Part shown: positions 43,065 to 49,278 of the stretch, piece after piece
Layout of the letters: the number at the start of each line of letters is the position of its first letter
Position numbering within the stretch: the stretch's first letter is position 1
NCBI GenBank assembly: GCA_017475745.1
Contig: JAFVEZ010000007.1
Span: 1 to 49,278, forward strand
Direction: 5' to 3'
Source: Selenomonadaceae bacterium
GTDB lineage: Bacteria > Bacillota > Negativicutes > Selenomonadales > Selenomonadaceae
DNA: 49,278 nucleotides
The notes under the pieces: generated by a model
The model's input: the letters and a program-made list of their open reading frames with translations, nothing else
What the model was told of the DNA's origin: nothing
Databases searched by the model: none
Position numbers and translations under genes: made by a program

Positions 43065-46000
43065 CTAAACGTAATACTTGACACCAGATTCAAAGATCGG
43101 TTGATTTGTATTTCCTGTGATGTTCTTGAAGACATTAACACCGCGGCGCTCCGAGTGTCCCATCTTACCAAAAATTCGACCGTCTGCACTTGTAATGCCC
43201 TCAATCGCTGCAATCGAACCATTTGGATTGAATGGTAAATCCATTGTCGGCTGGTTATTCACATCAACATATTGAGTGGCAATCTGACCATTGGCAGCGA
43301 GCTTGGCGATCCAATCATCATTGGCAACGAAACGCCCTTCACCGTGACTGACCGCGATTGTGTGAATATCACCAACCTTGAAGTCATTAAGCCATGGTGA
43401 CGAGTTGGAGACAATGCGAGTATTCACCATGCAACTCACATGCCTACCAAGAGTGTTGTGAGTAAGCGTCGGATCATCTTCCTTGAGAGGTCTGATTTCA
43501 CCGTAGGGCAACAACCCAAGTTTGATGAGTGCTTGGAAGCCATTACAGATACCCAAGATTAAACCGTCGCGCTTGTTGAGAAGTTCCATAACTGACTCGG
43601 CAATCTTTGGATTGCGGAACATAGCCGCTATAAACTTACCACTGCCATCTGGTTCGTCACCACCACTGAAGCCACCAGGGAACATTATAATTTGAGATTC
43701 GTTAATCTTCCTGACGATAGCTTCTATGCTCTCCTCAACTGACGCTGGTGTCAAGTTGCGAATGACAAGTACTTCTGGCTCACCACCTGCTTCGCGCCAT
43801 GCCTTGGCACTATCATATTCGCAATTCGTACCCGGAAACACTGGTATAAATATCTTGGGTTTGAGTTTGAAGCGAGAGTGTGCAGCGATTGTCGAATGAT
43901 TCGGCTGTTGATATTTAATATCCTCAATGTTTGAACTCTTCTTGGTATTGATTCTCGTCGGAAAGATTTTTTCAAGAGGTGCGGTGTAACTGCTTTTGAT
44001 CTCTTCGAGTGATATTGTCATGTCTCCACAGATGATCTCTGAACGATCAATCGTCATACCAAGTTCCACAAAGTGTTCAAAGTTACCTAAATCAACGTCA
44101 TTCGCCGTTTCAACAATCAAAGTGCCACAGCGCCAAGTGAAGAAGGACTCGACAGAGCGTTTTGCCGCGTTGAATTTGAAGCCAATATCATTGCCGATTG
44201 CCATCTTGGAGATTGTTGCTGCTATACCTCCACGGTCTACACTCATTGCAGAGATGATCTTGCCTTCACTAATGAGTTTATACACGTCAAGGAAGTTTGC
44301 CTTGAGTTCATTAAATATCGGTACACCATACCTATCGCGCGGACAGGGAATCAACCAAACCTTATGATTGGGTTCTTTGAACTCCGAGGATATAACTTTG
44401 TTAGCTTCAACAGGCGCAATGGCGAATGACACCAAAGTTGGAGGTACATTTAAGTTCTCAAAGGTTCCACTCATTGAGTCCTTGCCGCCGATTGCTGCAA
44501 CGCCGAAGCCCTTCTGAGCGAGGAAGGCACCAAGCAGCGCACTGACGGGCTTGCCCCACTTGTCGGGATTATTGCCCAAGCGCTCAAAGTACTCTTGCAG
44601 AGAGAGCCAGGCAGTTCTGAAGTCGGCACCAAGAGCAACGAGTTTGGTCAGTGATGCGGTAACTGCATCAATCGCGCCATGGAACGGACTCCACTCAGAG
44701 ATATAAGGATCAAAGCCGAAGGTCATTGCCGTTGCCGTGTTGGTCTTACCCTCAACAGGAAGCTTGGCAACCATACCTTCAGCAGGCGTCAGTTGATTCT
44801 TACCGCCGAAGGGCATGAGGACAGTCGCAGCGCCAATGGTAGAGTCGAAGCGTTCCGCAAGGCCCTTCTGGCTGCAAATATTTAAATCCTTGAGATTATT
44901 TAACCATTCACGTTTTAAATCATTGCTTTCAATGAGTGGCATAAACCTCTTTGGCGAGTGGACATTTGCTGTGATATGCTGCTTGACACCGTTAGTATCA
45001 AGGAAGGCACGACTGATATCAACAACCCTTTGATCTCTCCACTTCATTACAAGCCTTTCAGCTTCAGTGACCACAGCAACCTTAGCTGTCTCCAAGTTCT
45101 CTGCGTCCGCCAATTTCTCAAAGGCTTCAACGTCAGCAGGAGAGAGAACAACTGCCATTCTCTCTTGACTTTCGCTGATTGCAAGTTCGGTGCCGTCGAG
45201 ACCCTCATACTTCTTGGGCACAGCGTCAAGACTGATCTCAAGTCCATTGGCAAGCTCACCAATCGCTACAGCGACGCCACCTGCGCCGAAGTCATTGCAG
45301 CGCTTGATGAGTTTGGAAGCTTGAGGATTTCTAAATAGACGCTGTATCTTGCGCTCAGTTGGAGGATTGCCCTTTTGGACTTCAGCACCGCAATTCTCAA
45401 CAGAATGTGAGTCATGAGCCTTCGAGGAGCCTGTAGCACCACCAATACCGTCACGTCCAGTACGCCCGCCCAGCAGTACAATCACATCACCAGCCGCGGG
45501 ACTTTCACGCTTGACATTAGCCTTCGGAGCGGCAGCAACCACCGCGCCTATCTCCATGCGCTTTGCCAAGTAACCTTCGTGATAGACTTCATGCACCTGT
45601 CCTGTAGCAAGCCCAATCTGGTTGCCGTATGAGCTGTAACCCTGCGCCGCGCCTTGGGTTATCTTCTTCTGTGGCAGTTTACCGGATAGAGTTTCCGCAA
45701 GTGGACGACGAGGATCAGCAGCGCCAGTTACCCTCATTGCTTGATAGACGTAAGTCCGACCGCTCAACGGATCACGAATAGCACCACCAAGGCAGGTAGC
45801 AGCACCGCCGAAGGGTTCAATCTCCGTAGGGTGGTTATGAGTCTCATTCTTGAACATGATAAGCCAATCTTCAAGCTTGCCATCGACTTCAGCCTTAACG
45901 TTAAAACTGCAGGCATTAACCTCATCAGAGACATCGAGATTTGGCAACATGCCGTCATATCTGAGACTCTTGGTGCCAATAGTAGCCAAATCCATCAACG

Positions 46001-46835
46001 ACACATCACGTCCTGATTGTTCCCCATAGAGTTTTCTGCGATCACTAAGGTATTGCTTGTGAGAATTCATTATCGCTGGAATGAAGAAAGCAGGATCATC
46101 ATCATCAATCGCTTCAAAGATAATATCGTCAATCTTCGTCATGAAAGTAGTGTGACGGCAGTGATCTGACCAGTAAGTATCAATGACTTTAAGTTCTGTG
46201 ATCGTCGGAGGGCGCTTCTCGGTGTCGCGGAAGTAACTTTGACAAAATTTCAAATCGGCATATGCCATGGCAAAGCCACGTTCTTTGAGAAAGTTTTCAA
46301 GAGCGGCGTCGTCAAGATAATTAAAGTCCGATAGAATTTCAACATTCGGCGGAACGTCTGTCATCATCTGCAATGTAGCAGGCTTGTCCATACTTGCTTC
46401 GCGACTTTCAACGGCATTTATCAAATACTTCTTGACTCTCTCGACATCTTCCGCTTTGACATCACCAATTAGAGCAATCACTTCAGCCGTCTGAATAGTT
46501 GGGCGTTCCTTGCCTGTAATGAGCTGAATACATTGTGCCGCTGAATCTGCACGCTGATCGTACTGCCCAGGCAGATACTCAATGGCAAACACTTTGGCAT
46601 CATCAATGACGGGCAGAGTCTCTTCATAGCGTACATCGACCGGCGGTTCACTGAATACAATATCCTTGACGGCATTGTATTCCTCGTCAGACAGTCCTTC
46701 AATATCGTAGCGCTGAAACAACCTCAACGACTGCAACTCTTTAATCTCCAACGTCTCGCAAATGTCTTCAAACAAGTGAGCTGCAGGAACATCGAAGCCT
46801 TTGCGCTTCTCTATAAATACTCTTCTAACACTCAT
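43065..46835 (-). CDS. purL: Phosphoribosylformylglycinamidine synthase, single-chain (PurL with PurQ domain)
   Basis: A 1256-residue enzyme of purine synthesis that converts FGAR, ATP and glutamine to FGAM. The large form joins the ATP-using synthase (about 170-960; IDTYWSDHCRHTTF, NETHNHPTEIEPFGGAATC) and a glutaminase of PurQ type (about 1000-1256) with Cys1097 in GICNGFQ and the His/Glu in GHSER near the end. Most Firmicutes use separate PurS, PurQ and PurL proteins; the fused form is the one found in Proteobacteria and Clostridia-like anaerobes. Start ATG 46835 behind ACAGGAG. It lies 47 bp after the YhcH gene. Confidence 0.96.
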   Translation of the reverse strand: MSVRRVFIEKRKGFDVPAAHLFEDICETLEIKELQSLRLFQRYDIEGLSDEEYNAVKDIVFSEPPVDVRYEETLPVIDDAKVFAIEYLPGQYDQRADSAAQCIQLITGKERPTIQTAEVIALIGDVKAEDVERVKKYLINAVESREASMDKPATLQMMTDVPPNVEILSDFNYLDDAALENFLKERGFAMAYADLKFCQSYFRDTEKRPPTITELKVIDTYWSDHCRHTTFMTKIDDIIFEAIDDDDPAFFIPAIMNSHKQYLSDRRKLYGEQSGRDVSLMDLATIGTKSLRYDGMLPNLDVSDEVNACSFNVKAEVDGKLEDWLIMFKNETHNHPTEIEPFGGAATCLGGAIRDPLSGRTYVYQAMRVTGAADPRRPLAETLSGKLPQKKITQGAAQGYSSYGNQIGLATGQVHEVYHEGYLAKRMEIGAVVAAAPKANVKRESPAAGDVIVLLGGRTGRDGIGGATGSSKAHDSHSVENCGAEVQKGNPPTERKIQRLFRNPQASKLIKRCNDFGAGGVAVAIGELANGLEISLDAVPKKYEGLDGTELAISESQERMAVVLSPADVEAFEKLADAENLETAKVAVVTEAERLVMKWRDQRVVDISRAFLDTNGVKQHITANVHSPKRFMPLIESNDLKREWLNNLKDLNICSQKGLAERFDSTIGAATVLMPFGGKNQLTPAEGMVAKLPVEGKTNTATAMTFGFDPYISEWSPFHGAIDAVTASLTKLVALGADFRTAWLSLQEYFERLGNNPDKWGKPVSALLGAFLAQKGFGVAAIGGKDSMSGTFENLNVPPTLVSFAIAPVEANKVISSEFKEPNHKVWLIPCPRDRYGVPIFNELKANFLDVYKLISEGKIISAMSVDRGGIAATISKMAIGNDIGFKFNAAKRSVESFFTWRCGTLIVETANDVDLGNFEHFVELGMTIDRSEIICGDMTISLEEIKSSYTAPLEKIFPTRINTKKSSNIEDIKYQQPNHSTIAAHSRFKLKPKIFIPVFPGTNCEYDSAKAWREAGGEPEVLVIRNLTPASVEESIEAIVRKINESQIIMFPGGFSGGDEPDGSGKFIAAMFRNPKIAESVMELLNKRDGLILGICNGFQALIKLGLLPYGEIRPLKEDDPTLTHNTLGRHVSCMVNTRIVSNSSPWLNDFKVGDIHTIAVSHGEGRFVANDDWIAKLAANGQIATQYVDVNNQPTMDLPFNPNGSIAAIEGITSADGRIFGKMGHSERRGVNVFKNITGNTNQPIFESGVKYYV

Positions 46836-46882
46836 ACAAATCTTCTCCTGTCAGATATCAGCATTACTTCACAACTTGACAA

Positions 46883-47353
46883 TTACTTCAACAATTCAAC
46901 AGGAATCTTCACCACAACTTTGGTGACAATGGACGGGTTATCCTCATCTACGCTGCAGCAAGGACGATGTACATCAACTGGATAGAGAATGGCAAAGCTG
47001 CGGGTAGAGAGTATTACACAACTCTCTGGTATCAAACTTTTATAAAACGTCACGTCCTTGGCAAAATTGTAAGTCTCAGTAATCTGAATATCAGGACTTA
47101 TCGGGCACCAGCCAAGCAGCTCTTCACCTTCAGCTACAAACTGCACATCTACAAATTTATTGTGACTTTCTGGTTTGCAATCCTCTGCTTGACGCGTCTC
47201 ATAGCGCTGCAACTTTGCAGTTATATTGTTGGTTACAGGATAGGCACCCTCTACCATATTGCTGAAATCTGTAGTCCTCAAATACTTCAGTACTTCTCTG
47301 AGTATCGGATTATAATAAGAATCGTTTACATCATCAATCTTTCCAATGAACAT
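46883..47353 (-). CDS. YhcH/YjgK/YiaL family protein
   Basis: A 156-residue protein of the YhcH/YiaL (DUF386) family, a cupin-like beta fold linked to sugar, often sialic acid, metabolism. MFIGKIDDVND, the EGAYPVTNNITAKLQRYETR block, HNKFVDVQFVAEGEELLGW and AILYPVDVHRPCC match family landmarks (the conserved His residues are likely metal ligands). Start ATG 47353 is behind GAGGTG; a GTG three codons upstream overlaps that site. First gene of a likely YhcH-purL-UPF0210 transcript, an odd partner for purL. No sialate genes nearby. Confidence 0.85.
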   Translation of the reverse strand: MFIGKIDDVNDSYYNPILREVLKYLRTTDFSNMVEGAYPVTNNITAKLQRYETRQAEDCKPESHNKFVDVQFVAEGEELLGWCPISPDIQITETYNFAKDVTFYKSLIPESCVILSTRSFAILYPVDVHRPCCSVDEDNPSIVTKVVVKIPVELLK

Positions 47354-47434
47354 ACTTTGCACCTCACTAAACTCTGAAGATTTACCGATGATTTAGATTA
47401 ATGCCAAAATTATCATCAGTTCTCTAATGATGTT

Positions 47435-47463
47435 ATTTTACTTGACGGATAGCATAGTGTCAA
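47435..47463 (-). promoter_or_regulatory. Promoter of the YhcH-purL transcript with an overlapping inverted repeat
   Basis: Minus-strand TTGACA (47463-47458) and TAAAAT (47440-47435) with 17 bp between. The inverted repeat ACTTGAC (47440-47446) / GTCAAGT (47459-47465) covers the -35 and the end of the spacer, as an operator would. Confidence 0.75.
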
Positions 47464-47487
47464 GTGTATAACATTCTTGCACTAATA

Positions 47488-47527
47488 CAAAAGCACCGGC
47501 TTCGTCACATGAATGACTGCCGGTGCT
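47488..47527 (-). terminator. Terminator of the second RTX-like gene
   Basis: AGCACCGGC (47527-47519) and GCCGGTGCT (47500-47492) form a perfect 9-bp GC-rich stem on the minus strand, followed by TTTTG. It lies about 30 bp after the stop codon. Confidence 0.9.
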
Positions 47528-47558
47528 GATATTATCTTACTTGTGCAAGAGATTTAGT

Positions 47559-49278
47559 TTATTTATTTTGTCGAGTCTTTGAAAGACCGTAATTTTGTAC
47601 GGAAGAACTGTTGTAAAGAGCATCACCTTGGAAGGTAGTATCGCCTTGAAGCAGTTGCTCTGATGAGGAATCTTTAACGCTCAAGCTTTGCTCATCATTG
47701 AGTATTGTGCCAACTTCAGAAGTCGAGAAGTTGTCGTCGCCTTCCATGAACCAGCGCTCTTCATAGTAGCTGCTGTAGTAGTTGCTTGAACCAGAGGAGA
47801 TAGTGGTTGTAGTGTTATTTGCAAGTTTAACCTTGATATTTTTGTAGGCGGCACCCTTGAGAGTAATGAAGCCATCAGAAGACAAGCTGATAACTTTGTC
47901 ACTGCCTACATTGTAGTAGGAGGCATTACTGAGAGAATACAGACCAGTCAAGTGGAGAGTATCATTAGTAGCGTAGTTGGTGATGACATCATAGTCATCA
48001 TGGTTGCCAAACTGGAAGACATCACCATAGCTGCTGGAAGTACTGCCAACAAGAGTGTCATTACCATAACCGCCATTGAGCGTAACTCTATATGAAATAG
48101 TGCCAGCATTGATAGAATCATTACCGCTGCCACCACTGAGACTTGAGTAATCGCCTGAGCTGGCGTTGTTGATTGTGTCATTGCCACCACCGCCACTGAT
48201 TGTCACATACTTATAACTATTGTAGATACTGTCAGCACTACTTGAAGCGGTCAGATATTGATAGTTGTAAGAAGTTGAATAGCCATCATTATGAGTGTAG
48301 TTCTCAGCACCAGAATAGATGTAGGTTGTGCTGCCACCAGAGAGTTTTACTCTGATATTCTTATAAGCTGCGCCTTTGACCGTTATAACACCATCAGAAG
48401 CAAGACTGATTACCTTATCACTGCCAGAGTTATAATAACGAGAAGCACTGAGATAGCTGAGACCAGTCAAATGAAGAGTATCATTAGTAGCGTAGTTGGT
48501 AATGACATCATAGTCATCATGGTTGCCAAACTGGAAGACATCGCCATAGCTGCTGGAAGTGCTGCCGACAAGAGTGTCATTGCCATAACCGCCATTGAGC
48601 GTAACTCTATATGAAATAGTGCCAGCATTGATAGAATCATTACCGCTGCCACCACTGAGACTTGAGTAATCGCCTGAGCTGGCGTTGTTGATTGTGTCAT
48701 TGCCACTACCGCCACTGATTGTCACATATTTGTAATTGTTGTAAATGCGATCAGCAGTACTAGAAGCTGTCAATTTTTGATAGTTGTAAGAAGTTGAATA
48801 GTCATAACCAGTGGTACCGCCACCACCGCCGCCAGGAGTATAGTTCTCAGCACCAGAGTAGATGTAGGTTGTGCTGCCACCAGAGAGTTTTACTCTGATG
48901 TTCTTGTAAGCTGCACCCTTGAGGGTGATGACACCATCAGAAGCCAAACTGACAACTTTGTCACTACCCACATTATAGTAGTTGGCACTGCTGAGGTAGT
49001 ACAGACCAGTCAAGTGAAGAGTATCATTGGTGGCATAGTTGGTAATAACATCAAAGTCATCGTGATTACCAAACTGGAAGACATCGCCATAGCTGCTGGA
49101 AGTACTGCCGACAAGAGTGTCATTACCATAGCCGCCATTAAGCGTAACTCTATATGAAATAGTGCCAGCGTTGATAGAATCATTACCGCTGCCACCACTG
49201 AGACTTGAGTAATCGCCTGAGCTAGCGTTGTCGATTGTATCGTTGCCGTAACCGCCACTGATTGTCACATATTTGTAA
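47559..49278 (-). CDS. RTX-like tandem-repeat protein, C-terminal part (5' end outside window)
   Basis: At least 572 codons of a cysteine-free repeat protein; the frame is open to the right edge, so the start is missing (the GTG at 49268 is inside a repeat). It holds three near-identical units of 173-181 residues, each reading YKYVTISGGxGNDTI, then SGGSGNDSINAG, LNGGYGNDTLVGS, DVFQFGNHDD and a TLHLTGL strand, separated by Y-rich or poly-Gly linkers (PGGGGGG). These are RTX-type calcium-binding nonapeptides. The last about 75 residues are non-repetitive and start YYEERWFMEGDDNFSTSEV, similar to the end of the giant RTX-like protein. Probably secreted or on the cell surface. Confidence 0.85.
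   Translation of the reverse strand, partial: YKYVTISGGYGNDTIDNASSGDYSSLSGGSGNDSINAGTISYRVTLNGGYGNDTLVGSTSSSYGDVFQFGNHDDFDVITNYATNDTLHLTGLYYLSSANYYNVGSDKVVSLASDGVITLKGAAYKNIRVKLSGGSTTYIYSGAENYTPGGGGGGTTGYDYSTSYNYQKLTASSTADRIYNNYKYVTISGGSGNDTINNASSGDYSSLSGGSGNDSINAGTISYRVTLNGGYGNDTLVGSTSSSYGDVFQFGNHDDYDVITNYATNDTLHLTGLSYLSASRYYNSGSDKVISLASDGVITVKGAAYKNIRVKLSGGSTTYIYSGAENYTHNDGYSTSYNYQYLTASSSADSIYNSYKYVTISGGGGNDTINNASSGDYSSLSGGSGNDSINAGTISYRVTLNGGYGNDTLVGSTSSSYGDVFQFGNHDDYDVITNYATNDTLHLTGLYSLSNASYYNVGSDKVISLSSDGFITLKGAAYKNIKVKLANNTTTTISSGSSNYYSSYYEERWFMEGDDNFSTSEVGTILNDEQSLSVKDSSSEQLLQGDTTFQGDALYNSSSVQNYGLSKTRQNK
47820..49278. repeat. Three tandem DNA repeats of about 519 and 543 bp inside the second RTX-like gene
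   Basis: Blocks at about 47960-48196, 48480-48715 and 49020-49258 are nearly identical at base level, with offsets of 519 and 543 bp. The 24-bp difference is a glycine-linker insertion (PGGGGGGTTG versus a shorter HNDG). Base-level identity this high shows recent duplication or gene conversion; the array continues past the right edge. Confidence 0.93.

Noticed and set aside
47820..49278. Regular repeats considered as a CRISPR array or satellite
   Set aside because: Units exceed 500 bp, keep an open reading frame and encode RTX motifs; there are no short repeats with unique spacers.

Overview
The window looks like chromosomal DNA from a low-to-mid GC anaerobic Firmicute, most likely a Negativicutes (Selenomonadales-type) bacterium. 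This is inferred from a Firmicutes-style L10 leader and ribosomal protein operon, a glutaminyl-tRNA synthetase beside a probably non-discriminating AspRS, polyamine enzymes (agmatinase and carboxynorspermidine dehydrogenase), rubredoxin/rubrerythrin oxygen defence, and very long cysteine-free RTX-like proteins. No phylogenetic search was possible. No rRNA, tRNA, CRISPR array, insertion sequence or prophage was seen.

Layout. 1-2369 (minus): the 5' end of glgC, then speB followed 4 bp later by a family 2 glycosyltransferase. 2387-5820 (plus): an operon of cbiK-like chelatase, AAA+ ATPase, Zn-type macrodomain hydrolase and CDF metal transporter, fired from a promoter back to back with that of speB. 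5836-9586 (minus): rpmG-secE-nusG-rplK-rplA-rplJ-rplL under one near-consensus promoter, with an L10 leader and a structured rplJ-rplL spacer. 9620-12866: a DUF805 membrane protein, a lone EIIA-Man with a phosphofructokinase, and a second convergent phosphofructokinase. 13096-18457: a DUF535 protein, a flavin reductase/rubredoxin/rubrerythrin fusion, a DUF502 membrane protein, an HPr-like protein without the phosphorylatable His, and aspS. 18565-24819: one 2084-residue RTX-like protein. 24976-28684 (minus): HU, a YjfB-like peptide, two TerD-family genes and carboxynorspermidine dehydrogenase. 28907-38576 (minus): glnS, a small orphan, an ArsB/NhaD-type permease, a GT-B glycosyltransferase, addA and a D,D-carboxypeptidase. 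38625-39151 (minus): a toxin-antitoxin pair in which both genes carry single-base frameshifts. 39162-47353 (minus): two small proteins, an M18 aminopeptidase, a UPF0210 protein, single-chain purL and a YhcH-family gene. 47559-49278 (minus): the 3' part of a second RTX-like protein with near-identical tandem units.

Most of the window is housekeeping: translation, glycolysis, purine and polyamine synthesis, recombination and cell wall. The less ordinary parts are the chelatase/AAA+/macrodomain/CDF operon, the degenerate HPr, the two phosphofructokinases with different active-site residues, the rplJ-rplL spacer with a duplicated start region, and the two RTX-like proteins, which share a C-terminal YEER...STSE signature that may be an export signal. 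There is no gene-free stretch over 300 bases; the 38577-39161 region, which has no intact gene, holds the broken toxin-antitoxin pair.
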